A stretch of 47,817 nt of DNA from assembly GCF_003862485.1 (NCBI RefSeq), contig NZ_RRCM01000005.1, positions 1 to 47,817 on the forward strand, given 5' to 3'. The stretch comes from Lachnoanaerobaculum orale (GTDB taxonomy: Bacteria; Bacillota; Clostridia; Lachnospirales; Lachnospiraceae). The translations under genes were made by a program, and so were the position numbers. The notes beneath the pieces were generated by a model that saw only the letters and a program-made list of their open reading frames with translations, was not told the DNA's origin and made no database searches. Within the stretch, counting starts at the first letter, position 1. Every line of letters starts with the position of its first letter. Below are positions 1 through 10,700 of this stretch, piece by piece.

Positions 1-423
1 ATCCTGTATCTCCTTAAATCTATATTTTTTTTAAATAAAATACAAACTCTAAGACTTTATTACGTAACATGTCGGGTAAAAGGAATATAAACAATAGTAA
101 ATCCCACAGGATACAATAATTAATTTTATTGTTAGCACAGGAGATAGACTAATATAGAAAAATAACAACGGATAAATATGTTGTTTATCTCTATCGGAGC
201 TAATTCAGCTACCGAGAATATCTATCTTTACTAATAAATACCCCTTAGTTATGACAAAACAACAAATATACTTATATTATTTACAAATTTTTATATTCCT
301 TATCTGACTACGATAGTACCACATATACAGAATATTTTCAAGTTTTTTTAATATAATTTACATCTATATTACAATACATAAAATGGCATTAAAGCTATGG
401 TTAGTTGTACTGATTTTCAGCCA

Positions 424-548
424 TAAACTCTATTAGTAAACTCTATTAGCAAGCACAGTAAGTGCATATGCACTTAAGAAAAAATGGACTTTAGTGTTCC
501 ACAATGGAGCTGCTATTTTCGTCCATTTTGCTTGCTGGGGAAATCCCC
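424..548. other. Candidate origin of transfer (oriT)
   Basis: Upstream of mobC and the relaxase lies a compact array: two perfect tandem copies of TAAACTCTATTAG (424-436, 437-449); AGCAAGC at 448-454 pairing with GCTTGCT at 530-536; inside that, an 18-bp perfect palindrome TAAGTGCATATGCACTTA at 459-476 and a 9-bp inverted repeat AAAATGGAC (481-489) / GTCCATTTT (521-529); then GGGG-AAAT-CCCC at 537-548. Inverted repeats next to MobC/relaxase genes are typical of oriT regions, where accessory proteins bind and the relaxase nicks one strand. Assignment as oriT is inferred from position and structure; the nick site is not identified. Confidence 0.55.
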
Positions 549-563
549 AAACCCCTGTAAAAA

Positions 564-584
564 ATATAAAATATAAAATATAAA
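564..584 (+). repeat. Three tandem copies of ATATAAA
   Basis: Three perfect adjacent copies of a 7-mer, with a partial fourth. It sits between the candidate oriT and the promoter of the next gene and could act as a melting-prone segment or an UP-like element. No function is demonstrated. Confidence 0.6.
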
Positions 585-598
585 ATAAGCAGAAAATC

Positions 599-627
599 TT
601 TACTTATATTTTATCTTGATTTATAAT
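599..627 (+). promoter_or_regulatory. Candidate promoter for the 111-aa gene
   Basis: TTTACT (599-604) and TATAAT (622-627) are separated by 17 bases, close to the sigma-A consensus, and lie about 48 bases before the start codon of the next + strand gene. Confidence 0.5.
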
Positions 628-674
628 ATAGCTAGTATCAATTATCACACAATATCAAAAAGGAGGAACGGCGT

Positions 675-1010
675 TTGAACATATTTAGAGAACTAAAAAA
701 TTTAGCTTTAGAAAAAATAAATGAAGGCAAATTGTCCTATACTTTTGGAGATTTAAATTTTCAATTTTATGAAAGTAATGTGTGTGAATTTAATATTTCT
801 ACCATTACAGCAGATTTCCCTGTAATAAAATTTGAAGAAAGAAGCGATGAAATATTTACAGTTGCTGTTGCAGAAAAAAATGGAACTGAGGAAATATTAT
901 ATGCAAAATCAAAGCAATTCCAAATGGATGACAGTATAACCACTTTATTACGATATTTTGATTATGGAAAAGATATAAATATTGTCGTCGGAGATTTATT
1001 AAAGTTGTAA
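675..1010 (+). CDS. Hypothetical protein, 111 aa
   Basis: I do not recognise this protein. The start is TTG, eight bases after a strong AGGAGG ribosome binding site, with a sigma-A-like promoter upstream and a strong intrinsic terminator (1051-1087) after it, so it appears to be an independent transcription unit. The product is small, soluble and acidic, with no signal peptide or membrane segment. It lies between the candidate oriT and mobC, so a role in DNA processing or control of transfer is possible, but nothing in the sequence shows it. Confidence 0.65.
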   Translation: MNIFRELKNLALEKINEGKLSYTFGDLNFQFYESNVCEFNISTITADFPVIKFEERSDEIFTVAVAEKNGTEEILYAKSKQFQMDDSITTLLRYFDYGKDINIVVGDLLKL

Positions 1011-1050
1011 ATCAGGAGTTTTCTTGACAAAGAAATATAAAAATAAATGA

Positions 1051-1096
1051 AACCTGTATATCAAGTTTGTGCTTGATTTTACAGGTTTTTTCTTTT
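1051..1096 (+). terminator. Intrinsic terminator after the 111-aa gene
   Basis: AACCTGTA at 1051-1058 pairs with TACAGGTT at 1080-1087, with a second internal pairing ATCAAG/CTTGAT, followed directly by a T-rich tract. It separates the small gene from mobC. Confidence 0.85.
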
Positions 1097-1136
1097 GTAA
1101 ACTTTTAAATACATCTATGAATTTGGAGGTTATAAT

Positions 1137-1505
1137 ATGGCAAACAGAACAAGAAATAACGGAATATACCTTATGCTTTCCGATGATGAACTTAAAATTT
1201 TAAACAAAAAATATGAGCTCTCCGGTTGTAAAACTTTGCGTCAGTTTATTATGAAATGCATCCTTGGCAAGGATATTTTTGTATTGGATATGACAGTTTT
1301 TAGGGAACTTTCCGCAAGTATAGGTAGAATAACTGGCAGCATAAATCAGATTGCAAAGCGGGTAAATTCCACTGCAGTGATTTATAAAGATGACATCCTT
1401 GATATACAGGAGCTACTAAAAAAGCAGGGAAAAGATATTTACTCTCTGCGAAAAAAACTATATGACCTTGGAAATTTAGAAACCATAAATACGGAGGAGA
1501 TATAA
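1137..1505 (+). CDS. mobC: MobC-family mobilization accessory protein
   Basis: A 122-aa relaxosome accessory protein. The N-terminal part looks like a ribbon-helix-helix DNA-binding fold, and the segment IGRITGSINQIAKRVN (about residues 62-77) matches the conserved motif of the MobC family. Such proteins bind oriT and help the relaxase reach and open its nick site. The start has GGAGG seven bases upstream. The stop codon overlaps the relaxase start (TAATG), indicating translational coupling. Position just downstream of the inverted-repeat block fits the role. Confidence 0.85.
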   Translation: MANRTRNNGIYLMLSDDELKILNKKYELSGCKTLRQFIMKCILGKDIFVLDMTVFRELSASIGRITGSINQIAKRVNSTAVIYKDDILDIQELLKKQGKDIYSLRKKLYDLGNLETINTEEI

Positions 1506-2875
1506 TGGCTGTTACAAAGATTCATCCCATAAAAAAAACTTTGCACTTAGCCCTAAACTACATAATGAATGCTGATAAAACTGATGAAAAAATCCTTATT
1601 TCCTCTTTTAACTGCAATCCTAAGCTGGCTCATCTTGAGTTTGATCAGACAAAAAGAGAATGTAATTCCAAGGCAAAAATATTGGCAAGGCATTTAATTC
1701 AATCTTTTGCTCCCGGAGAAACCACTCCTGAACAGGCACACAAAATAGGTCTTGAACTATGTGAAAAGGTCTTTCAAGGAAAGTATGAGTATGTACTCAC
1801 TACCCACATAGATAAGGGGCATCTTCATAATCATATTTTATTTAATAATGTAAGTTTTGTAACAGGTAAGGCATATCAAAGCAACAAAAGAAGTTATCAT
1901 CAAATCAGAACTGTCAGTGATGAGATTTGTAAGGAAAACGGTTTATCTGTCATTGATGAAAACTATAAAAAATTCAAGAACAGATATTCCACAAACGGTA
2001 AAAGCTATATTGAATATATGGAATTTAAGAAAGGCGGTTCTTGGAAAAACAAGCTTCACCTTGCTATTGATAAAGCAATTCTAAAATCCGGTACTTACGA
2101 AGAGTTTTTAAAAGCAATGGAAGATTTAGGATATGAAATTAAGATTGGAAAGTATCTTTCATTCCGCCATAAAGACAAAAAAGATAGCGGAAGATTTACA
2201 AGAGCAAAGGCAAATGTACTTGGAGAAGATTATACAAAAGAGCGAATTAAAGAAAGAATTGAAGATCCGACTAAACAGCAGATTTATAATAAAGAACAGC
2301 TTTATGACAAACTCTCTTATAAAAAGCCTGATACTATTGTAAATGTAAAGAACAATGAAAAGGTAAAATCCTCAAAAGGTTATGAAGTGTGGGCAGGTAA
2401 ACATAACATGAAAACAATGGCTTCATCCTTAAACGAAATGAGAAGATATGGAATAAACACCTATGAAGAACTGGAATTAAAATTAAAGAAGGCAGCCTCA
2501 GACAGGCAACAATTATTAGATCGAATAAAGCAAGTTGAACAGGAAATGAAATCCATATATTCTGTGATAGAGAATAAAAACACCCTTTCTAAAAATCAGC
2601 TGATCTATGACATGTATATTGAAGATAAAGAAAATATCACCTTTTATGAAGAATACAAGCCACAGATTATTGCCTATGAAATCGCCTTAAAAGAACTTGA
2701 AAAATCAGGATACTGTACATTAAGTATTCCGGAACTGTCAGATAAATATGCTGTTTTGGAACAGAAAAAAATTAGCCTTATGGAAGAATACTCCTATCAA
2801 AACTTCATGCTCCACGATCTTCAACAAGCAAAGAAAAATACGGATATATACCTTAATAACCATCTGGAAAAATAA
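1505..2875 (+). CDS. Relaxase / mobilization nuclease of the element
   Basis: A 456-aa relaxase (Relaxase/MobA superfamily, Tn1549-like ICE type). It would nick oriT, attach covalently to the 5' end and pilot the strand into the secretion channel. The likely catalytic tyrosine is Tyr19 (ALNYIMN). The metal-binding histidines are in THIDKGHLHNHILFNN, about residues 101-113. The C-terminal half (about 320-450) is charged and predicted coiled coil. The gene is coupled to mobC and is the last + strand gene of the element in the window. Length and layout match intact family members. Confidence 0.92.
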   Translation: MAVTKIHPIKKTLHLALNYIMNADKTDEKILISSFNCNPKLAHLEFDQTKRECNSKAKILARHLIQSFAPGETTPEQAHKIGLELCEKVFQGKYEYVLTTHIDKGHLHNHILFNNVSFVTGKAYQSNKRSYHQIRTVSDEICKENGLSVIDENYKKFKNRYSTNGKSYIEYMEFKKGGSWKNKLHLAIDKAILKSGTYEEFLKAMEDLGYEIKIGKYLSFRHKDKKDSGRFTRAKANVLGEDYTKERIKERIEDPTKQQIYNKEQLYDKLSYKKPDTIVNVKNNEKVKSSKGYEVWAGKHNMKTMASSLNEMRRYGINTYEELELKLKKAASDRQQLLDRIKQVEQEMKSIYSVIENKNTLSKNQLIYDMYIEDKENITFYEEYKPQIIAYEIALKELEKSGYCTLSIPELSDKYAVLEQKKISLMEEYSYQNFMLHDLQQAKKNTDIYLNNHLEK

Positions 2876-2927
2876 AAGAAGGAGACCACTCCTACCTGAT
2901 TTTTGGTAGAAAGCAGCCTCCTTCTTT
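2875..2927. terminator. Bidirectional terminator after the relaxase
   Basis: A perfect 10-bp stem AAAGAAGGAG (2875-2884) / CTCCTTCTTT (2918-2927) with an internal CTACC/GGTAG hairpin. The - strand side is followed by TTATTTTTCC and the + side by a shorter T run, so it may separate the converging + and - transcription units. Confidence 0.7.
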
Positions 2928-3049
2928 ATAAGTAACAAAAACATATAGACATAGTGGTAGACTTTTTCTTATAGGCTAATTCAAAACAGTATGATTACCC
3001 CCAGTGTTAAATTTTTCTGCAAGATCTGTTTTTTAATAACACTGTTTTC

Positions 3050-3526
3050 TTATACCTTGTCCATTTCTATAAGATAATCTTCTCTTCTTTTCCATACAAC
3101 TAAAGAGATTATACCTATTATGATATAGTTTACCACCTGATTGGCTAAATCATTGTTTAAAAGGGGTAGGAAATAAGATTTTTCATTTGTAATAAACCCA
3201 TTTACCAAAATACAATACACTGTCATAGAGCTGAAGAATGAAATGGCTAAATTAAGAATCTTTCCAATCAACCCAAATTTATCATGAATGAGCTTAAATA
3301 AGACAGAATATAGCACTACAGCCACTATTGCTGCTAATATATCCCAAAAATATACTGCATATTCGGATGAAAACTTGATGGAAAAATAATTGTGAGTATA
3401 GTACCAACTTGCTATAAATACCGCAAGCTTATCCATTGCAAATAAGCTTATTTTTACAAATGTTGTTCCTACAAACAGGATAACTCCCAAATATAGTATA
3501 ATTAAGGCTATAAAAATAACAATCAT
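3050..3526 (-). CDS. Hypothetical integral membrane protein, 158 aa
   Basis: Family not recognised. The protein has about four hydrophobic membrane segments: residues 1-30 (starting MIVIFIALIILYLGVILF), about 60-82, about 90-112 and about 132-148, with a short charged C-terminus. It is the last - strand gene before the relaxase and lies beyond the terminator of the upstream operon, so it may be transcribed separately. The ribosome binding site is GGAT-like. Possible roles include an entry-exclusion or envelope factor, but that is a guess from position only. Confidence 0.65.
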   Translation of the reverse strand: MIVIFIALIILYLGVILFVGTTFVKISLFAMDKLAVFIASWYYTHNYFSIKFSSEYAVYFWDILAAIVAVVLYSVLFKLIHDKFGLIGKILNLAISFFSSMTVYCILVNGFITNEKSYFLPLLNNDLANQVVNYIIIGIISLVVWKRREDYLIEMDKV

Positions 3527-3621
3527 ATCATTTCATCCTTTCTACTAAATAATCCTATTTCTTATAATATAACGCCCCTCTCCTTTTTTAGCAAACCCTT
3601 ATTTTAAGTTTAAAAGAGAAT

Positions 3622-3667
3622 CAAAAAAAACAGGGGAAAGCAACTTATCAGGCTGCAATCCCCCTAC
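3622..3667 (-). terminator. Intrinsic terminator of the long leftward operon
   Basis: On the - strand AGGGG pairs with CCCCT, with an internal GCAGC/GTTGC pairing, followed by a run of eight T. It lies directly after the stop of the OB-fold protein gene and probably ends the topB-to-SSB transcript. Confidence 0.8.
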
Positions 3668-3669
3668 TT

Positions 3670-4641
3670 TTATCTTTCTATCCCTTTTTCACTTTTCATT
3701 TTCCCTTGTTCTTGTGATCTGCCATCCGTTTTTTCTTTATAATCATTTAGTTTTTTAAGTGTTGAAACCTTCTCCTTTGTATCTTGAGATTGTCCTCTGG
3801 CTTTTAACAGCTTGGCGGAATATACCTTAAAGTTTGTATATTGCTTTCCATTCTTTCCGGTACTAAGCTTTTCTTTTCCTGAAAGCGAAACAAAATCACC
3901 TTTTCTAAAGTCCTTTACTGCTTGAACCTGCTCATTATAGGCAAAGCAATTCATAAACTTTACATTCCCCATTCCGTCATTTTGAGCAATAGAAAAGCTT
4001 GCCACTCTAAAATCCTGTCCCTCATTTGATCTTAGATCCTTTATTTCAACATCGGCGGTAAGATTACCTTTTATATACTGCTTTTCTTGATCCCCGTTAT
4101 CTTTCATACCTGTGTTTGCTTTTTCAACATTGTTCTGTGTTGTAGACTTCCTATTCTCACTTACTTTTTGTCCGGTTTGCTCCTGTGTGCCTGCCTCTTT
4201 TTGTACCTCTTCCTGCCTCGTATCTTTCATTGTTTCCAATCCTTCATCAATAAAGTCCATAAATCTTTCATCAATCAACCCCATATAAGAGTCATTCATA
4301 TAGTTGTCATAGGCATTATCAAGTATATCTTCATTATTTATATCTGTTTCCAGTGATATTATTCCCTTGATGAAATCACTATGATTGTATTCCGCCAAGA
4401 ATGATAGCGTTTCTTTCATACTTTCAAAGCTGTTGTTTTGCATATTTGAAATACTTTTTAAATCATTTGCATATCTTCCGTTTACCCACTCAAACTTACC
4501 GTTTTCTTTATTTTCTTTAATTCCTGATGCTATAACAAATTGTTCACCTGTAAATAATACTGCCTGATTTTTCTTTACATCTAATACCGTTGTATGTTCT
4601 CCCAGTGCCGTTTTAATAATATCTCCTTTTTTTAAGTTCAT
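3670..4641 (-). CDS. Single-stranded-DNA-binding-like (OB-fold) element protein
   Basis: A 323-aa protein. The start is placed at ATG 4641 because GGAGG lies five bases upstream; an earlier in-frame ATG contains that ribosome binding site and is unlikely. Residues 1-60 form a small beta-rich domain (starting MNLKKGDIIKTALGEHTTVL). Residues about 140-185 are a charged linker. Residues about 185-285 resemble an SSB OB-fold, with the pattern GNLTADVEIKDLRSNEG followed by VASFSIAQND, CFAYNEQ and KGDFVSLSGK. It likely coats single-stranded element DNA after transfer or during replication. It is the last gene of the operon headed by topB, and is the element's second SSB-like gene. Confidence 0.75.
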   Translation of the reverse strand: MNLKKGDIIKTALGEHTTVLDVKKNQAVLFTGEQFVIASGIKENKENGKFEWVNGRYANDLKSISNMQNNSFESMKETLSFLAEYNHSDFIKGIISLETDINNEDILDNAYDNYMNDSYMGLIDERFMDFIDEGLETMKDTRQEEVQKEAGTQEQTGQKVSENRKSTTQNNVEKANTGMKDNGDQEKQYIKGNLTADVEIKDLRSNEGQDFRVASFSIAQNDGMGNVKFMNCFAYNEQVQAVKDFRKGDFVSLSGKEKLSTGKNGKQYTNFKVYSAKLLKARGQSQDTKEKVSTLKKLNDYKEKTDGRSQEQGKMKSEKGIER

Positions 4642-4690
4642 AAATTCCTCCATTTCTGTCTTTACACTTTATTTTTCTATTAAGATTGAG

Positions 4691-4716
4691 AAAAGAGTAC
4701 CCATAAAAGATACTCT
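4691..4716 (-). terminator. Weak hairpin between the giant gene and the SSB-like gene
   Basis: On the - strand AGAGTA pairs with TACTCT and is followed by TTTTCTC. It may be a partial terminator that lowers expression of the last gene. Confidence 0.4.
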
Positions 4717-4753
4717 CTTCCCATATTTTCATATGATATTTTTTATCCGGATC

Positions 4754-7700
4754 CTACCTTGCCTCCTCAAAGTATTCTAATTGATTTTCCCTTGCACCTG
4801 TTTGACTGATTTGTTCCTTATACCCGTTTAATTTATCTACTACAGAGTTTCTATCTCTTTTATTAAAATCTCCGATACTTTGTACCTTGCTGTCTCTAAA
4901 GTCGGCATCGTACCTGTCCGCTACACCGTCCAAGTCCGTATCTTTTTCTAACGGATCATAAAAATTCCCATCATCATCGATTTCAAGCCCAAGTGCCTCT
5001 TTTAACTTTTCTTCATCCACATAAATAAGCTCATTAAAATCCCAAAAACCTATGTTTGCCTTTATCTGCACAAGCTCACTTCTATCACTTGCATCAAGAG
5101 GATCATAGGTATACTGAAAGCTGTTAACTAAAGTATTATCAACATAGGTATTCATTTTATAATTGATTAAATCAAGGCTTGTCTGTATTTCATGCTTTTC
5201 ATCCGGTGTAGTTGTATAAGCAAGCCCTATATCACTTAAATCGGGAAACAAAGTATCAAAATCCTCTATACTATGGTTTTCCTCATACTCCTTATTTAAG
5301 AAATGAATCAATTCTTCTTTTACCTCTTCAAGTAACGGATTTTTCCCTTCTGTTACTGCTTCTTTTTGCCCCATATCCAGTAGATTATTTACCTCAGCAA
5401 GCCTTAATGTCTTTTCTTTTAGAAGCTGTGCCTGAGAAAATTTCTTCTGAATTTCAAGTTTTGCGGTTTCAAGTTGACTTTCAGTATCATTAAGCTTACC
5501 TAAAGTTTGCTCCAGTCTCTCAGGCATTTTATCAAGGACATTATCCATTCTCGTTATATTTCCTATACCATCCGCTCCAAATTCACCATAATGATTCTCT
5601 TCGCCTTTTAGATTAAATTTATACTGATTTGAAAAGCTGTCATAGTATGCAAATAAATCAAAGTTTCTGTACTCTCCGATTTTTACTTCTTCCGACTTAA
5701 AATCATCCGTCTTTTTTATGCTTTTTATCTTGCTTATCAAAAATTCTCCGGCTTGTCTTTTATCCGTATATTTTTTGCCGTCAAGAATAAGAGAGGTGAA
5801 TTTTGATACTGCTTCTTTATCCGACTTTTTCTCTGTTTCTATTGAATTTTCCCCTACATTCTCCAAACTTGACTGAATATATACTGCCTTATCTGTATTT
5901 TCTTCTCTATATGGCTCTACTGCTTTTATATCTTTTTTCAGATTTTCTATTTTATTTTTTAAATTTTCTATTTCTTTAGGGTAAACCTTTACCACCTTAT
6001 CCTCAAGTTTATACAGGTTTGACTTGAAGTTGGACTCAAGCATTTTTAACTTAGATACCTCCACATCAAGATCCATCTTCTCACGAATTAAAGGATTACC
6101 TGTAGCAAGTGCCTTTATTTCAGCATAATTTAATGTAGCCTCATCCACATCTTCTGCAACTCTTACCGGTGTTTTACTTGTCATTATCTGTGAAATATAC
6201 TTTTGTTTATTTTCAAGTGTTTGGAAAAGATAAGCATCAAAGGTGTTTTCAGTTACATATCTGAAGATATAAACATCCTTATTTTCATTTCCCTGTCTTA
6301 CGATTCTTCCGGCTCTTTGAGAAAGATCCGCAGGTCTCCATGGGACATCAAGATCATGAATGGCAATGAGTTTATCTTGTGCATTGGTTCCTGCTCCCAT
6401 CCTCTGTGTGGAACCTAAAAGCACACGAATTTCTCCTTTCCTTACCTTATCAAAGATAGCATCCTTTTCTCTGTTGTTGTTTGCATTATGGATAAATTCA
6501 ATTTCCCCTTCAGGGATACCCATTACTATAAGCTTGTTTTTGATATCATCATAAATATTAAACTCGCTTGAGGGTGTAGACATATCACAAAAGACAAGCT
6601 GAGCCGACCTTTTATCTGCATATTTATCCCATATGCTGAAGATATTTTTTACACAAGTATTTACCTTGCTGTTCTCATCATCGGGAAGTAAGGGATTTAT
6701 AAGCCTCTGATCAAGTGCCATCTTCTTTCCGTCATTAGTAATAAGCAGCATATTATCGACAGAGGAATCCACCTGTTTTGCTCGAACCTTATCCGCCCTT
6801 TCTGAAAAAGTTTCAAGTATTTGCTTTTGCTCCTCGGTAGGCTTTGTCTTTATGGTTTCAAAATGTGCATTTGGAACGGGAAGATTTAATACATCCGCCG
6901 TTTTTATATCCATGAACTGCTTAACCATGTTCATAAGCTCCGGGAGGTTGTAAAACTTTGAAAATCTTGTCTTACTTCTATATCCGTTCCCTTCAGGATT
7001 AAGCTCTATTGCCGTAACCGTTTCTCCAAAAGTAGATGCCCACGAATCAAAGTGCTGAAGGTGCATTTTTTTAAGTCCGTCATACTGAAGATACCTTTGC
7101 ATGGTATAAAGTTCAGCCATACTGTTGCTAACCGGAGTTCCTGTTGCAAAAACAACTCCCTTACCACCTGTTATCTCATCCATATATCTGCACTTCATAA
7201 GCATATCACTTGACTTTTGCGAATCCGTTGCACTGATTCCTGAAACATTTCTCATTTTTGAAAACAGGTACAGATTTTTATATGCATGGGCTTCATCCAC
7301 AAAAAGCTTATCAATTCCCAGTTCCTCAAAGGTTACCACATCATCTTTTTTATAATCATCATTAAGTTTCTTTAATTTTGCTTCCAGACTTTTCTTTGTT
7401 TTTTCAAGCTGTTTTACACTAAATCTTTGATCCCTGTCTCTTTTATACTCTCCAATAAATTCCACAATCTCATCGATCTGACTTTTAAGTTCATACTCCT
7501 GTCTTTCCTTTGAAATCGGAATTTTCTCAAATTGACTATGTCCGATAATCACCGCATCATAGTCTCCTGTTGCAATCCTACTGCAAAATCTTTTCCGCTT
7601 GTCCGGTGTAAAGTCCTTTTCCGTAGCACAAAGTATATTGGCTGCCGGATAAAGCTCGTTAAACTCACGCCCGAACTGTTCCACGATATGATTTGGAACT

Positions 7701-10700
7701 ACAAACATGGCTTTAGAACTCATCCCAAGCCTTTTAGACTCCATCGCAATTCCTATCATCTCAAAGGTCTTTCCCGCCCCTACTTCATGTGCAAGCAGGG
7801 TATTCCCTCCAAAAAGTCCCCTTGCTATTGCATCTTTTTGATGTGGTCTAAGCTTAATTTCAGGATTTATTCCATCAAAAGGCAAATGCCTTCCGTCATA
7901 CTCCCTTAATCGAATGGAATTAAATCTTTCATTATATTTTTTCACCAGTCTGTTTCTTCTGTCCACATCCTCAAAGATCCAGTTTTTAAATTCTTCTTTT
8001 ATAATTTCCTGTTTACTCCTTGCAAGCATGGTCTCTTTTTGATTTAGAACTGATGTTTTTCTTCCATCCGAATCAATTATCTGGTCATATACTTTAGTAT
8101 CTCTAAGATTTAGACTATCCTCTATAAGCTTATATGCACTCACTCTGCTTGTTCCATATGTGAAATTAGCCAGGTCGTTATTTTTATCTGTGCTTTTTCC
8201 CTCTACCCTATACTCTCCCGTAAAATCAGTATATTTAATATCTATATTCCATCTGTTTGATGCGGAGGTCTTTAACAGATTAAACATAAAGCTCTTATAG
8301 TCTTTTTCAGGTATCCATGTAGAACCCATCTTGACAGTTATATCACTTGCTTCAAGAGTTTTCGGCATTACTTCTTCTAACTTTTTCTTTTGATAATTAA
8401 GAGCTGATAATTCCTGTTTTAATACCGAAATTTTCTCTGTTATTTCTGATTTATGTGATAATTCTTCCTGCTTGGATCTTCCCCCGTCAATACCCGATTG
8501 TAATACCTGAGGCTTATCTAACTCCTCTTTATTTTTATTAACTTCATAATCTATATTTTTTATATATGCGTCTACTACTTCTATTTTCTCTCTGATATTA
8601 CCTGATAAGTATTCATCTGCACTGACATATTCTCTTGAAAAATCCAATAAATCCAAAGCTGATGAAAAAGGCGTAATATCACTTGGTTCAAAACTGTCAA
8701 GATTTAAGAATATCTCTCCTTTTAGCCCTTCTATCAGCTCTTTTCTTATCTTTCCTGTAAGCTCCTCCATATACTCAAAGTTTACATTCCCTTTTTGAGA
8801 TATAGAAAGAATCAGTGCTTCGCTTAAGCTATCCGTATGTTCAATTACCATAGCTTTTTTAATAGTTCTTTTTGTAAAAATGTCAGACTTACCGATAAAG
8901 TTACCCTCTTTATCTAGGTTTTCCAAGGTGGATACTAAAGAGTAGTTGGCATCCTCCTGAAGTAGTCTTTTATTTGCCCTTGAATTAATCAGTCCATATT
9001 TATTAGAAAAATCATCATAAAGCTTATTTAATCTCCCCTGTAAGGCTTTTATTTCCTCTTCCGGATAATCTTCCTTTTGATAGGTAATTACTCCTCTTAA
9101 CGCTTTTTCTATTTCAAGATATGCTCCTATCTTCTCCTCATCAGCTTTATTTAAAAGTAACCTTTGCATAATGGAGTTTTCTCTAAAGAACACCTTATCT
9201 TCAATCACTGCATAGGAATAATTTTTAACATTGTCATCAGCCGAAAGTATTTCTGTTTCAAGTTCTTCATTTAACTTCGCCTTTTCATAAGTGCCTTTGA
9301 TATTTTTAATTGCATCCTCAAGCTGCTCTTTTATTGATTTACTTTCATCTGCAATGCAAGCAAGAGTAGTGCCGAACCTGCCCGGTACTTCCTGCATACT
9401 ACCAAGTACCATCTGTGGATTATCTACAAAGTATTTGTTATAGCTTAGTCCCTGCCTGTTCTTATCAAGCTTAACCCAGTCCTCATCTATCTTTAACAGC
9501 CTGTCTCTTTTCTTTAAGAAAATAATATCACTTGTAACCTCTGTGCCTGCTTCACCTTTAAATGTATTATTCGGCAGTCTTATAGCTCCCAGAAACTCTG
9601 CCCGCTCACTTATATATCTTCTTATGTCCTCATTTCTTTTATCCATTGTGCCTGATGAAGTTATAAAAGCAATCACTCCTTTGCTACGCACCTTATCCAG
9701 TGTTTTGGCAAAAAAATAATCGTGAATAAGAAAGTTGTTTTTTTCATACTCACGATCGGATACCCTATACTCTCCAAAGGGTACATTTCCTACAGCTATG
9801 TCAAAAAGATTATTTGAAAAAGCAGTTTCTTCAAAGCCTTTTACCTGAATATTTGCATTAGGGTATAACTTTTTAGCAATCTGTCCGCTGATACTGTCAA
9901 GCTCTATACCGTAAAACTTTGACTTTTGCATTGACTCCGGTAGGTTTCCTATAAACCTTCCCGTTCCCATACTTGGCTCTAAGATATTTCCACTCTCAAA
10001 TCCCATATCCGATAAAGTATGATAAATAGCATCTATTACTACCTTTGGTGTATAAAAGGCGGTTAGCGTACTTTCTTTAGCAGCCTCATACTCTGACTGT
10101 GATAGGTTTTCTTTTAAGAACATCCTTGCCTCCTGCCACTGACCTCCCCGCTCTTCATCAAATACATCTGAAAGACCTCCCCAACCTACATAGCGGCTTA
10201 AAATATCCTGCTCTTCTTTACTTGCATTTCTGTTTTCTTTATTAAGTCTCTTTAGTACCTTTATTGCCTCAATGTTGTTTTTTAATCGCTCTGAGGGTGG
10301 TAGGACTTCATCTTCTCTTGTTATCCTGTAATTTGCAGGTATAATGTTTTTTGTATGTTCTCTACCTGTATATACATCTTCTTGTTTTAATGTTTCACTT
10401 AAAGATTCTTTATTTAAGACAGGTAAAGCTTCTTTATCTACACTTTTCTCCGGTGATTTTTCTTCTGTGGAAAGTATCTCAAAGTCAAGTTCGTTTTCAT
10501 TTCTAAATGTCAGGATCTCACTTCCTGTAACAAAGCCGCTAAGATACTCTTCATTATCATCCAATTTTATTGTTTTACAGTTTCCATAATCACTTATTTC
10601 TGAAATCAGGTATTCCTTTCCTTGATATCTTACCTGCATACCTTCTTTAAAAATCGGCTCATTTACATTTTCTTGTTCATTTGCCTTTTTAATCTGTTCA

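Larger units (their letters stand above)
1..674. other. Gene-free left region of the element
   Basis: No convincing coding sequence lies here. Bases 1-400 are very AT-rich with scattered short inverted repeats (for example around 170-190 and 193-215). Bases 424-590 hold tandem 13-mers, a palindrome, nested inverted repeats, a GGGG/CCCC hairpin and tandem 7-mers, listed separately. At the extreme left, the - strand carries AAGGAG (positions 15-10) seven bases before an AT at positions 2-1, so a leftward gene may start exactly at the window edge. Confidence 0.6.

Noticed and set aside
373-440. Short + strand frame of 17 codons with hydrophobic product
   Set aside because: No ribosome binding site, very short, and it runs into the tandem repeats.
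424-590. CRISPR-like array
   Set aside because: Repeat units are tandem without spacers and there are no cas genes in the window.
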